From contig JADJJH010000003.1 of assembly GCA_016706595.1 (NCBI GenBank), forward strand, positions 62,001-126,000: a stretch of DNA of 64,000 nucleotides. The letters run 5' to 3'. Source of the stretch: Bacteroidota bacterium. GTDB lineage: Bacteria > Bacteroidota > Bacteroidia > Chitinophagales > Chitinophagaceae. Position numbers and translations under genes: made by a program. Positions 23,675-32,039 of this stretch are shown here, piece by piece. The stretch's first letter is position 1. The number at the start of each line of letters is the position of its first letter. The notes under the pieces were generated by a model. That model made no database searches and was not told the DNA's origin. It was given only the letters and a program-made list of their open reading frames with translations.

Positions 23675-26350
23675 ATGTGTAGGAGAATTTATACCATTCT
23701 ACTGTTTACCATTTTATGTATATCCTCATTTGAAGGATTCGCTACGCATATCATAGGCGGCGAAATTGGCTATAAAAACATGGGCAGCTTAGCGTATGAA
23801 ATAACCTTAACCTTGTATGGCGATTGTGCTGGTTCATCTTTTCCATCTTTACCTTCAGCCATCCCCCGTATTAGGGTGTATAAAGATAATGTACCTTTTT
23901 CTTTTATCGACTTAGCACTGGATGGACCAGGTGTTGAAGTAACCCCTGTTTGTCCGGCCGAAATTGGTAACACTACCTGCGTATCAACTACTGGTACTAT
24001 CCCTGGCATTATGCGCTTTATTTACAAAGGCAATATTACCCTCGATGGCACCTCGGCAAATTGGGCTTTTTTATTTAATAGCTCATTAGGAAGCACCGCT
24101 TGGGCTGGAAGAACTAATGCGATTACCAATATTTATGCGCCAAGTCAAATGGCGCTTGAAGCCACCCTGAATAATGTAGGTGGTCCTAATAATTCATCCA
24201 TATTTACCACTATCCCTACACCTTTCTTTTGTATAAATTTGGCGCAAGAATATAATCAAGGTGCTGTTGACCAAGATGGAGATCAATTGAGTTTCGCCTT
24301 AGTGCCCGGATTAGATGCCGATAATACCGGTACGGTAACTGGTAATGTAAATTATGTTTCGCCTTATACTTATTTAAATCCTTTAGGCACTGTTCCGGGA
24401 AGTTTTGGGTTTAATACCAATAACGGACAAATGAGTTTTACCCCCAATATGATTCAAACTTCGTTAGTAGTAAATAAAGTAACCGAAAAACGCGGCGGGG
24501 TAATTGTAGGCACGGCTATGCGTGAAATGAATTTGGTAGTCCTAAATAATTGTGCCAATCAATCACCCACTGCCTCTATACCCACTTCAAATGTTGGGGC
24601 TTTTGATACACTAACCCGTACACTAACGATTTGTAATTCATCACCTACTTTGCAATTTGTAATCAATGCGTCTGATCCCGATAATCAAAATGTAAATATT
24701 ACGGTTACCGGATTGCCGTCAGGCGCTTCGGCTAATATTACGGGCAATGGAAGTTTATATCCTATCATTACCATCAACTGGAATTTACCATTGCCTATTA
24801 TGCCTGGTAGTTATACTTTTTATGTGAATTGTGAGGATGATGGCTGTCCGCTAAAAAGCAAACAAACCATTGCCTATTCTGTAATTATTATTCAACCGAT
24901 AGTATTTACAGCAACATCTGTTAAAGAATCTTGTGTGCCTGGTAATGATGGTATGATTTCCATTAATGCAGGCATGCTGAGTAGTTTATTGTATTCGATA
25001 GATGGCGGCATTAATTTTTTATCTACTTCGGTATTTAACGGATTGAATGCCGGGACCTATACAGTGGTTGTAAAAGATTCATTAGGATGCTCAGCTAGTT
25101 CGGTAATGATGATTGAAAGTTCACCTAAACCTATTATTACAAATTCGGTTTCACCCGAATCTTGTATACCCGGTAATGATGGTAGTATTGTTTCCTCTGC
25201 TACAAGTGTAAATGGTATGGTTACAGGTTATTCAATTAATGGTTCAACTTTTCAACTCGATAGCATATTTTTAAATTTGCAAGCAGGCATTTATTTAATT
25301 GTTGCGCAAGATATTGCCGGATGTACAAGCTCTACACAAGTTATAGTGCCATCGGCTACCATTCCTCAAATTGCATCAAGCCAAACGAAAAATATTACGT
25401 GTTTTGGAAATAAAGATGGTAGCATACAAGTCATGGTAAATCCGGTAGGCATTGTCAATAGCTATACTTTACTGCCCCTCGGTTTGCAAAATACAAGCGG
25501 ACAATTTACTAACCTAGCACCCGGAAATTATACATTAATAGCAGGTACGGCCCAAGGTTGTGCCGATACGATTACGATTTTACTTAGCGAACCACCTCAA
25601 TTTTTTATCATTGATATCGACATTATAAATGCCACGTGCGATAAGGATAATGCAAGCATCAAAGTACAAACAAATTATCCCTCACCTTTAATTTACACTT
25701 TACGTCCGGCTACATTGATAAACACTATTGGCTTCTTCTCAAATGTTGCACCCGGTGTGTATACTGTAAGTGTAAGAGATAGTAATTTTTGTGAAGTAGA
25801 TTCAGTGATTCAAGTGGATGCCGAACCAAATTTATTTACCACAACCATGTATCACGAAGATTTACAATGTCATGGATTTGGCAGCGAAGGGATGGCTGTT
25901 GTAACTGCAAGTGGCGGTGTTTGGCCTTATACTTATTTATGGACAGGTTCATCAACATCAAACCAAGCACGAATCGAAAATTTGTTTTATGGTTGGTACT
26001 TTGTTACGGTTACCGATATTACAGGTTGCGAAACGCATGATACGGTTTATATTAAACCGGGTTCGTGTTGCGAAGAAGTATACTTGCCCAATGCGTTTTC
26101 TCCTAATAACGATGGACAAAATGATACTTGGCGAATCGTAAGTTCAACCGGGATGTTGATTGATAAATTTGCAGTATACGATCGATGGGGAAATGTAGTT
26201 TGGTATACAAAAAATCCACGTGATGTTTGGGATGGAACTTATAATGGCAAGGAGGCAACAATAGGCACTTACTTTTATATTTTACAATATGAATGTTTGA
26301 GCGATGGAAAGAACTATCTACGCAAAGGTGATGTGACCGTGCTAAGATAA
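23675..26350 (+). CDS. SprB-like repeat protein with T9SS type B (CHU_C) tail
   Basis: 891 aa from ATG 23675, which gives a signal peptide (MCRRIYTILLFTILCISSFEGFA). The N-terminal domain starts THIIGGEIGYKNMGS, common in large Bacteroidota surface proteins, and includes a cadherin/Ig-like part (INASDPDNQNVNITVTGLPS). Three or more SprB-type repeats follow (ESCVPGNDGMISINAG, ESCIPGNDGSIVSSAT, NITCFGNKDGSIQVMV), each ending in a LNAGTYTVVVKD-like strand. The last ~90 residues are the type B tail: YLPNAFSPNNDGQNDTW, FAVYDRWGNVVWYT, W.GTYNG...GTYFYIL. It is expected on the cell surface or secreted; a gliding/adhesion role is inference. Its 3' gap is filled by hairpin copy A. Confidence 0.93.
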   Translation: MCRRIYTILLFTILCISSFEGFATHIIGGEIGYKNMGSLAYEITLTLYGDCAGSSFPSLPSAIPRIRVYKDNVPFSFIDLALDGPGVEVTPVCPAEIGNTTCVSTTGTIPGIMRFIYKGNITLDGTSANWAFLFNSSLGSTAWAGRTNAITNIYAPSQMALEATLNNVGGPNNSSIFTTIPTPFFCINLAQEYNQGAVDQDGDQLSFALVPGLDADNTGTVTGNVNYVSPYTYLNPLGTVPGSFGFNTNNGQMSFTPNMIQTSLVVNKVTEKRGGVIVGTAMREMNLVVLNNCANQSPTASIPTSNVGAFDTLTRTLTICNSSPTLQFVINASDPDNQNVNITVTGLPSGASANITGNGSLYPIITINWNLPLPIMPGSYTFYVNCEDDGCPLKSKQTIAYSVIIIQPIVFTATSVKESCVPGNDGMISINAGMLSSLLYSIDGGINFLSTSVFNGLNAGTYTVVVKDSLGCSASSVMMIESSPKPIITNSVSPESCIPGNDGSIVSSATSVNGMVTGYSINGSTFQLDSIFLNLQAGIYLIVAQDIAGCTSSTQVIVPSATIPQIASSQTKNITCFGNKDGSIQVMVNPVGIVNSYTLLPLGLQNTSGQFTNLAPGNYTLIAGTAQGCADTITILLSEPPQFFIIDIDIINATCDKDNASIKVQTNYPSPLIYTLRPATLINTIGFFSNVAPGVYTVSVRDSNFCEVDSVIQVDAEPNLFTTTMYHEDLQCHGFGSEGMAVVTASGGVWPYTYLWTGSSTSNQARIENLFYGWYFVTVTDITGCETHDTVYIKPGSCCEEVYLPNAFSPNNDGQNDTWRIVSSTGMLIDKFAVYDRWGNVVWYTKNPRDVWDGTYNGKEATIGTYFYILQYECLSDGKNYLRKGDVTVLR

Positions 26351-26369
26351 TCATTATAAGTGTCGCAAG

Positions 26370-26490
26370 GGTATCGCTAAAATACTCATAAACGAGGCTT
26401 TTCGATTTTTTAAATCCGCAGTTTACTAGAGTAAATGAGGAGTTTTAAAAAATCGAAGTAACGAAGTAGATGAGTTTTTTAGCCATATCC
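26370..26490. repeat. hairpin-repeat family, copy A
   Basis: The left arm (from GGTATCGCTAAAATACTCAT) and right arm (to TGAGTTTTTTAGCCATATCC) form an imperfect stem of ~45 bp; the inner part TTCGATTTTTTAAA is perfectly paired. The apex is CCGCAG followed by TTTACT-ag-AGTAAA (26422-26435). It fills the 3'-3' gap between the SprB-like gene (stop 26350) and the Coq4-like gene (stop at 26492). Confidence 0.85.
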
Positions 26491-26491
26491 A

Positions 26492-27031
26492 TTATGCTTG
26501 TTCACAAAGTTTATTCAGCAAATCTACATTTTCAATTTTTTGTCGAAACACTACCTTTTTCATATCATGATAATTATAATCAAGTAACTCTTTAAACTTT
26601 AATTTAATAATCGGAAAAGATTGTTGTCCACGCTTATACTGCTTATACAGATACGTCCAATGCTCGGGAAACATACAAGCTGCAAATAAAATTGTACCCA
26701 CTGCAAACAAGGTTTTTTTGCCATTTCCAAATAAAAAGAAATACAAACCGGCTTCGTCTTTTAGGTGAGTATTATAATCGAGTAAGATATGATACACATC
26801 ATGACGTTCGAGTTTAGGTATGGGTTCTAATTTCTCTTGTTGTAAAAAATCACCTAAAGCTTTACCCAATGATTGCGCAGGATAGTTTACCAATTCATGC
26901 GTTTGTAAACCCCATGGTGCACGTTTTTTATGCAATAAGGCATGCGCATGAATGGCTTTGTGTAATAAGTAAACTGTAAATTTTTCACGAAGGGAAGCCG
27001 GTTTGCGAGCTACCATAAAATCTTTTGACAT
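26492..27031 (-). CDS. Coq4-like protein
   Basis: 179 aa from ATG 27031-27029 (a TTG 21 bp earlier is possible). The stretch HDVYHILLDYNTHLKDE fits exactly the HDxxHx11E metal-binding signature of COQ4, a protein of ubiquinone biosynthesis. Around it lie LGKALGDFLQQEKLEPI before, and GLYFFLFGNGKKTLFAVGTI after, in the usual COQ4 order. Most Bacteroidota use menaquinone, so a ubiquinone role is doubtful; binding of another isoprenoid quinone or lipid is possible. No quinone genes are nearby. Confidence 0.7.
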   Translation of the reverse strand: MSKDFMVARKPASLREKFTVYLLHKAIHAHALLHKKRAPWGLQTHELVNYPAQSLGKALGDFLQQEKLEPIPKLERHDVYHILLDYNTHLKDEAGLYFFLFGNGKKTLFAVGTILFAACMFPEHWTYLYKQYKRGQQSFPIIKLKFKELLDYNYHDMKKVVFRQKIENVDLLNKLCEQA

Positions 27032-27121
27032 ACTTTTAGTTTTGTGATGCAAGTAAGTAAAGCATCATGAAGCGCTTTAAGATAATTGCTTAAGATTCTG
27101 CTAAAGAAAATGATTTATAGG

Positions 27122-27152
27122 TTTGATAACAATTACAATATGTAGTACCTTG
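27122..27152 (+). promoter_or_regulatory. possible promoter for the tail-tube-like gene
   Basis: TTTG (27122-27125) and, about 20 nt on, TACCTTG (27146-27152), one T short of TAnnTTTG. Initiation would fall near 27156-27160, just ahead of ATG 27171, which favours the long form that includes the membrane segment. Confidence 0.4.
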
Positions 27153-27170
27153 TTACACTAATGCGCACTT

Positions 27171-27698
27171 ATGAACTATATGCTACTCCTAATATTATTG
27201 GTTCTGATACATATAATTCTGTTAGGTGTGTTGGTTTACTTATTTAATAAATTTATAAAACAGTTTTTCATGCCTAACTATCCTTTATCTGCTTATTCAT
27301 TTCGTGTTGAATGGGGCGGAACACGTGTTGATTTTACAGAAGTTACCGGTTTAGATATTTTTATTGAACCGATACAAATGCGAAATGGTTCTTCACCAAG
27401 CGACACAGTTACGGTAATGCCGGGATTAGAAAAATTTAATACCGTAACGTTGAAAAGAACAGTAAAGAAAGGCGATCATGAATTTTTTACATGGATGACT
27501 ACCAAGCAAGGTAATACGATTGAACGTCGTGATGTGACCATCAGTTTGCTTGATGAAAATCATGCACCGGCAGTTACATGGAAATTGATCAATGCTTTTC
27601 CGATTCGCTATTCGGCACCTGACTTTAAATCGCTACAAAATTCGGTAGCAATTGAAGAACTTGAATTGGTTCATGAAGGTCTTAGCATCTTATCCTAA
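27171..27698 (+). CDS. phage tail-tube-like protein with N-terminal membrane segment
   Basis: 175 aa. Residues 34-175 match the inner-tube family of contractile injection systems (Afp/PVC/T4-gp19-like, the 'phage tail region' family): MPNYPLSAYSFRVEWGG, FTEVTGLDIFIEPIQMRNG, MPGLEKFNTVTLKRTVKKGD, EFFTWMT, RRDVTISLLDENHAP, WKLINAFPIRYSAPD and SVAIEELELVHEGLSI. Typical family members start at the equivalent of Met34 (27270). Here the frame extends upstream through a 30-residue hydrophobic segment (MLLLILLVLIHIILLGVLVY) and a basic patch (NKFIKQFF), which looks like a genuine inner-membrane anchor. No sheath, baseplate, spike or ATPase gene is nearby. If the start is 27270, it is an ordinary orphan tube protein. 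Confidence 0.8.
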   Translation: MNYMLLLILLVLIHIILLGVLVYLFNKFIKQFFMPNYPLSAYSFRVEWGGTRVDFTEVTGLDIFIEPIQMRNGSSPSDTVTVMPGLEKFNTVTLKRTVKKGDHEFFTWMTTKQGNTIERRDVTISLLDENHAPAVTWKLINAFPIRYSAPDFKSLQNSVAIEELELVHEGLSILS

Positions 27699-27736
27699 TG
27701 AGAAAATTTACTTTTGTTTGTATACTTCGGATTTAA

Positions 27737-27855
27737 GGCTTCTCTAAAAAGCCCTTAGGCGAGGCTTTCGGATTTTGCAAGGACAGCGTTTACTATTGTA
27801 AAGAATGGCTTTGCAAAATTCGAGTAACGAAGCATACGTGGTTTTTAGAGAAGCC
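27737..27855. repeat. hairpin-repeat family, copy B
   Basis: Left arm GGCTTCTCTAAAAA pairs with TTTTTAGAGAAGCC on the right, and the inner stem is ATTTTGCAA / TTGCAAAAT. The apex is ACAGCG followed by TTTAC-tatt-GTAAA (27789-27802). The right arm contains the last codons and stop (27847-27845) of the methyltransferase gene, and the left begins ~38 bp after the tube gene's stop: a convergent junction. Confidence 0.85.
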
Positions 27856-29002
27856 CCTTGGTTTTCCGCGAACCACTATACATTTCGTATTTAACTAAAC
27901 GAGCTTCAAGCGCACCATTATACACTTTAATTTTTCGTGATGGTTTGAGGCCAACATATTTCAAAGCCTCTAAATTTCCGGTAATCATCCATGCATTGGT
28001 TCCCGGATAACTTTGTTTGAGTGTATTGCCTATATCTTCATAAAACCTTGTGGTGTGGATCCCAATACGTTCGTCGTAAGGTGGATTGAATACAATATGC
28101 AAGGGCTTGTCGCTTTCCTTTTCAGAAGCAAAAAAATCCTTCTTCTCAATTTTTATATAGTCTTCAAGGTTTGCATTCAGTACATTATCCTTTGCTTTAC
28201 GTACCGCCATAAAATCAATATCAAAACCCTGAATGCTGAAATGAAATTCGCGTGTCTTTTTTAGTAGGGTATTTTTTATCAACTCAAATAAATCGGCATC
28301 CCAATCATTCCATTTTTCAAAAGCAAATTCTTTACGATTAATATTTGCAGGAATATTACAGGCTATCATGGCGGCTTCAACTAAAATCGTTCCGCTTCCA
28401 CACATAGGGTCTAAAAAATCGCATTGTCCATCCCAACCTGATAATAGTAATAAGCCGGCTGCCAATACTTCATTAATAGGCGCAATATTGGTAGCAGTTT
28501 TATATCCTCGTTGATGCAATGAAGCGCCTGATGAATCGAGCGAAACGTCGCAACTATTTTCGTGAATATGAATATTCAATCTGAGGTCGGGTGATTCTAC
28601 ATCAATATTCGGACGAGTACCTGTTTTATCTCTGAAACGATCGACGATGGCATCTTTAGTTTTTAAAGCAACATATTTAGCATGTGTAAATTGTTCTGAA
28701 AATACGGTAGCGTCAATCGCTAAAGTTTGTTGTTCGTTCATGTAGTTCGACCAATCGATATCATAGATCTTTTTATACAATTCATGTTCATCTTTTACCG
28801 AAAAGCTATGAATAGGCTTTAAAATTTTAATAGCGGTTTTACACGCTAAATTAGCTTTGTACATAAATCCGTTATCGCCTTCGAAACTTACCATGCGTTG
28901 CCCTTTTTGAATATGTAAGGCCCCCAGTTTGTGCAATTCTTCAGCCAGTAAATCTTCGAAACCAAATAAGGTTTTGGCTATCATTTTAAAATTCGTACCC
29001 AT
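27845..29002 (-). CDS. THUMP-domain class I RNA methyltransferase (RlmL/Trm14-like)
   Basis: 385 aa. N-terminal ferredoxin-like and THUMP region (residues ~1-160; KTLFGFEDLLAEELHKLGA is the family start), then a Rossmann methyltransferase domain with the SAM-binding FLDPMCGSGTILVEAAMIA and the catalytic NPPYDERIG, as in N2-guanine methyltransferases. Bacteroidota homologues are annotated as 23S rRNA m2G methyltransferases related to RlmL. The exact target base cannot be read from the sequence. The stop codon lies inside hairpin copy B. Confidence 0.9.
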   Translation of the reverse strand: MGTNFKMIAKTLFGFEDLLAEELHKLGALHIQKGQRMVSFEGDNGFMYKANLACKTAIKILKPIHSFSVKDEHELYKKIYDIDWSNYMNEQQTLAIDATVFSEQFTHAKYVALKTKDAIVDRFRDKTGTRPNIDVESPDLRLNIHIHENSCDVSLDSSGASLHQRGYKTATNIAPINEVLAAGLLLLSGWDGQCDFLDPMCGSGTILVEAAMIACNIPANINRKEFAFEKWNDWDADLFELIKNTLLKKTREFHFSIQGFDIDFMAVRKAKDNVLNANLEDYIKIEKKDFFASEKESDKPLHIVFNPPYDERIGIHTTRFYEDIGNTLKQSYPGTNAWMITGNLEALKYVGLKPSRKIKVYNGALEARLVKYEMYSGSRKTKGLL

Positions 29003-29077
29003 ATCGGTAAAAATACATTCCGTTTTTTTATTGTAGGATTTTTATCTTTATGTACTCGAACCAAAATCCAATCTGTT

Positions 29078-29647
29078 ATGGCACCTTCTATCAAATCATT
29101 TATAGCAAATTATATCGATACCGATTATAAAGTTGAAGACGATCTTCCTTTTCCAGTTACCATAAAAGAGATACCTAAGAATACTATCATTACACAAATA
29201 GGCCAAGTGGAGAAGTATGCTTATTTTTTGTTGAGTGGCATTGCAAAAATTGATATGATTAGGAATGGAGAAGAGAGTATTTTAGAATTTTTTTTTCCGG
29301 GAAGTTTCTTCTCTTCGTATACCTCATTTCTTTCACAAAAAGGATCTGATGTTGAGTTGATGACTTTATCTGATTGTGCGGTTGAAGTGATAAAGTACGA
29401 AGATATGCAAACGGCCTACAAACATTCCTTGCTTGCTAATAAATTAGGTCGTATTGTGATTGAGCAATATTATATCCATAAGACCAATCGTGAAAAAGGA
29501 TTTCTTACTAAATCGGCCACTGAAAGATATAGAGAGTTACTAAATTTTCGACCCGAATTAGTGCAACAAATACCGGTAAAGATGATAGCTCAATATTTGG
29601 GTATACAACCTGAGAGTTTGAGTAGGATTAGGAAAGAAATTTCTTAA
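29078..29647 (+). CDS. Crp/Fnr family transcriptional regulator
   Basis: 189 aa. Residues ~25-120 form a cyclic-nucleotide-binding-type beta barrel (IPKNTIITQIGQVEKYAYFL, ILEFFFPGSFFSSYTSFL), a long C-helix follows, and the C-terminus (KSATERYRELLNFRPELV, IAQYLGIQPESLSRIRKEIS) is the winged helix-turn-helix, slightly short. The cAMP-contacting Arg/Ser of true CRP is not evident, so the ligand is unknown, as for most Bacteroidota members. Monocistronic; divergent from the methyltransferase gene. Confidence 0.9.
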   Translation: MAPSIKSFIANYIDTDYKVEDDLPFPVTIKEIPKNTIITQIGQVEKYAYFLLSGIAKIDMIRNGEESILEFFFPGSFFSSYTSFLSQKGSDVELMTLSDCAVEVIKYEDMQTAYKHSLLANKLGRIVIEQYYIHKTNREKGFLTKSATERYRELLNFRPELVQQIPVKMIAQYLGIQPESLSRIRKEIS

Positions 29648-29659
29648 GGGCATCACTAA

Positions 29660-29944
29660 TTATGATAAACTCAGTGCATTAATTTTTAGGGCAAGATTAG
29701 TATCTTTATCTGTAATAGCTTTTTCGCTATGCGTGTTCAGGCGCAATTTCACTTGATTATACACATTAAAAATTTCTGGATGATGGTCGTCTTGTTCGGC
29801 GAGTATACCTACCTGTACAATAAATGCCAAGGCCTGTTTGAAATCATGAAACTGAAATTTCTTTTCAATAGCATCGCCTTGTAAAGTCCAACCATGCAGT
29901 AATTGCAATGCACTTTGTAATTCCTCCGACTTAAATATTTTCAT
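29660..29944 (-). CDS. phhB: pterin-4a-carbinolamine dehydratase
   Basis: 94 aa, full length for PCD. The catalytic signature is clear: EQDDHHPEIFNVYNQVKLRL with the His pair, then the downstream His (LNTHSEKAITDKD). It dehydrates 4a-hydroxytetrahydrobiopterin, normally to recycle the phenylalanine hydroxylase cofactor; no hydroxylase gene is in view. It lies 3 bp downstream of the E2 gene, so the two are probably co-transcribed. Confidence 0.92.
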   Translation of the reverse strand: MKIFKSEELQSALQLLHGWTLQGDAIEKKFQFHDFKQALAFIVQVGILAEQDDHHPEIFNVYNQVKLRLNTHSEKAITDKDTNLALKINALSLS

Positions 29945-29947
29945 GAA

Positions 29948-31267
29948 TTAAATTTCACGTTTACTATCGAAAGCTTCTAATTCGTTAGCAACTTCAGTAA
30001 GGAAGCTCGCACCTAATGAACCATCTACTACACGATGATCATAACTTAATGAAAGGTACATCATGTGTCGAATGGCAATTACATCTCCTTGAGCTGTTTC
30101 TAAAACCATGGGGCGTTTTTTAATGGCACCAACCGCTAATATGGCTACTTGAGGTTGATTAATAATTGGGGTTCCCATTAAACTGCCAAAGGTTCCTACA
30201 TTGGTTAAGGTAAAGGTTCCACCTTGTGTATCGTCTGGTTTTAATTTATTGCTTCTCGCATTATTAGCCATTGCATTGACTTCCTTGGTGAGTCCGAATA
30301 AATTTTTTGTATCTGCGTTTTTAATCACAGGAACAATTAAATTTCCGCTTGGTAAAGCCGCCGCCATTCCGATATTGATATCCTTCTTTAAGATGATGGT
30401 ATTGCCGTCTAAACTGCAATTAATCATCGGATATTTTTTGATGGCATTTACTATGGCTTCGATGAAAATAGGGGTGAAGGTAATTTTTTCGCTGTATTTC
30501 TTTTCGAATGAAGTCTTTACTTTATTTCTCCAATTCACAATATTAGTTACATCAGCCTCGGTAAAACTGGTTACATGCGGAGAGGTTGCCTTGCTTTTCA
30601 CCATATGGTCGGCAATCATTTTACGCATGCGATCCATTTCAATCAACTCAACATTGCCGGATGCAACTACATTTGAACTAGCCTGACTTTCGTTTACAAT
30701 AACTGCCGGAGCCGAAGTAACTGCAGCAGGTGCCGATGCAGGAGCAGGTGCAATACCGCTTTTACGATTGGCTACATAATTTAAAATATCTTTTTTGGTT
30801 ACACGACCTTCATTTCCACTACCCGGAATGTTTTCCATTTCGCTCATGCTTACACCTTCTGATGAAGCAATATTGAGTACTAAGGGAGAATAAAATTTAT
30901 TATTGCCAGCTGCTGATGGCGTTGAACTTGGTACAAATTGTGCAACCGGTGCTGCAGGTGCAGAGGCAACCGGACTTGGTGTTGCCACTGGTGCTGCCAC
31001 TGGAGAAGGGTTACTAACCGCAGCGCCACCCGTTTCAATACGAGCAATTACTTTACCAACAGCTACCACATCATTTTCTTTGAATAATATTTCGGCCACT
31101 TTACCTCCAACTGTTGATGGCACTTCACTGTCTACTTTATCGGTGGCAATTTCAAGCAAGGTTTCATCCATATTAATGGTATCACCTACTTGTTTATTCC
31201 ACTTTAAAATAGTGGCTTCCATAATACTTTCTCCCATTTTGGGCATAACCAAATCAACTAATGACAT
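29948..31267 (-). CDS. dihydrolipoamide acyltransferase (E2) of a 2-oxoacid dehydrogenase
   Basis: 439 aa from ATG 31267 (an in-frame TTG 9 bp upstream is rejected; MSLVDLVMPKMGESI is the family start). One lipoyl domain has the lipoylated Lys in EIATDKVDSEV. A Pro/Ala linker follows (residues ~85-125), then an E1/E3-binding domain (FYSPLVLNIASSEGVSMSEM, GSGNEGRVTKKDIL), a second linker, and the catalytic domain ending SLSYDHRVVDGSLGASFL with catalytic His/Asp. The DKVDSEVPS lipoyl context is typical of branched-chain 2-oxoacid E2, but a 2-oxoglutarate role cannot be excluded. E1 and E3 genes are not adjacent. Confidence 0.92.
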   Translation of the reverse strand: MSLVDLVMPKMGESIMEATILKWNKQVGDTINMDETLLEIATDKVDSEVPSTVGGKVAEILFKENDVVAVGKVIARIETGGAAVSNPSPVAAPVATPSPVASAPAAPVAQFVPSSTPSAAGNNKFYSPLVLNIASSEGVSMSEMENIPGSGNEGRVTKKDILNYVANRKSGIAPAPASAPAAVTSAPAVIVNESQASSNVVASGNVELIEMDRMRKMIADHMVKSKATSPHVTSFTEADVTNIVNWRNKVKTSFEKKYSEKITFTPIFIEAIVNAIKKYPMINCSLDGNTIILKKDINIGMAAALPSGNLIVPVIKNADTKNLFGLTKEVNAMANNARSNKLKPDDTQGGTFTLTNVGTFGSLMGTPIINQPQVAILAVGAIKKRPMVLETAQGDVIAIRHMMYLSLSYDHRVVDGSLGASFLTEVANELEAFDSKREI

Positions 31268-31307
31268 ACTCGGCAAAATTTAGGTCGTAAAGGTATAAAT
31301 AATTTTT

Positions 31308-31408
31308 AATCTTCAGTATTCAATCTTCCATCTTCAACGTGCAAAGTTATCGAAGATTGAAAATTGACTCGGTAGCAATCGGATTGTAGTTTGAAGACTG
31401 AAGATTGG
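31308..31408. repeat. intergenic inverted repeat of AATCTTCA units
   Basis: AATCTTCAGTATTCAA (31308-31323) is nearly complementary to TTGAAGACTGAAGATT (~31391-31406), with further CAATCTTC/GAAGATTG pairs inside. It fills the gap between the nuclease stop (31419) and the E2 start, and could act as a terminator for one or a processing site for both. This AT-rich repeat type is common filler in Bacteroidota. Confidence 0.55.
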
Positions 31409-31418
31409 GAAATTTTCA

Positions 31419-32009
31419 CTATTTCCTACTATTAATTTCATCACGAATTTGCGCAGCACGGATATAATCTTCTTTATCTAAAACATCTTGTAACATATTT
31501 TGCAAATCGGTAATACTCATCGATACTAAATCGTTTTTATTACTTGTAGTTTTACTCTTCCTTTCTTCGATGGCAGGTGTTTGTCCCATTTGTTCATCCA
31601 TCTGCAAACCTGCAGTGTCTAAAATATTTTCGAAGGTGTAAATCGGTGTATCAAAACGAACAGCAAGTGCTAGTGCATCTGAAGTACGTGAATCTATTTC
31701 AATAGTTTCGTTATGCGATTTGCAAATGAGTTTCGCATAAAAAATACCTTCATGAATTCGATGTATTAATACTTCGGTGAGTTTTACATCAAAGGCTATC
31801 ATCAAATTTTTTAATAGATCGTGCGTGAGCGGACGAGTGGGTTGCATGTTTTCTAAGGCAACGGCAATAGCCTGTGCTTCAAACCCGCCAATTACGATGG
31901 GTAATTTACGTACACCATTTACCTCACCTAATACAACGGCATACGAATGCGATTGTGTTACGCTATGCGAAAGGGCAATTATTTCCAACTCTAGTTTCTT
32001 CGAACTCAT
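31419..32009 (-). CDS. bifunctional nuclease (DUF151) with UVR motif
   Basis: 196 aa. Residues 1-~140 are the BFN/DUF151 domain (VVLGEVNGVRKLPIVIGGFE, EIDSRTSDALALAVRFDTPI), found in a bacterial and plant family with RNase/DNase activity. The C-terminal ~30 residues (MLQDVLDKEDYIRAAQIRDE) form a UvrB/UvrC-type helical hairpin used for protein contact. It follows etfB-etfA on the same strand and may be read with them, but TATCTTTG at 32030-32023 gives it its own promoter. Confidence 0.9.
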   Translation of the reverse strand: MSSKKLELEIIALSHSVTQSHSYAVVLGEVNGVRKLPIVIGGFEAQAIAVALENMQPTRPLTHDLLKNLMIAFDVKLTEVLIHRIHEGIFYAKLICKSHNETIEIDSRTSDALALAVRFDTPIYTFENILDTAGLQMDEQMGQTPAIEERKSKTTSNKNDLVSMSITDLQNMLQDVLDKEDYIRAAQIRDEINSRK

Positions 32010-32022
32010 AAAAATCTGCTCA

Positions 32023-32030
32023 CAAAGATA
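32023..32030 (-). promoter_or_regulatory. -7 box TATCTTTG before the bifunctional nuclease
   Basis: Minus-strand TATCTTTG ends 13 nt before ATG 32009, within the short gap after etfA. No -33 match at 19 nt. Confidence 0.45.
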
Positions 32031-32039
32031 AAAAATATA

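Noticed and set aside
27171..29002. Prophage or full contractile injection system around the tube-like gene
   Set aside because: Neighbours are Coq4-like, RNA methyltransferase and Crp/Fnr genes; no other phage or CIS component is present.
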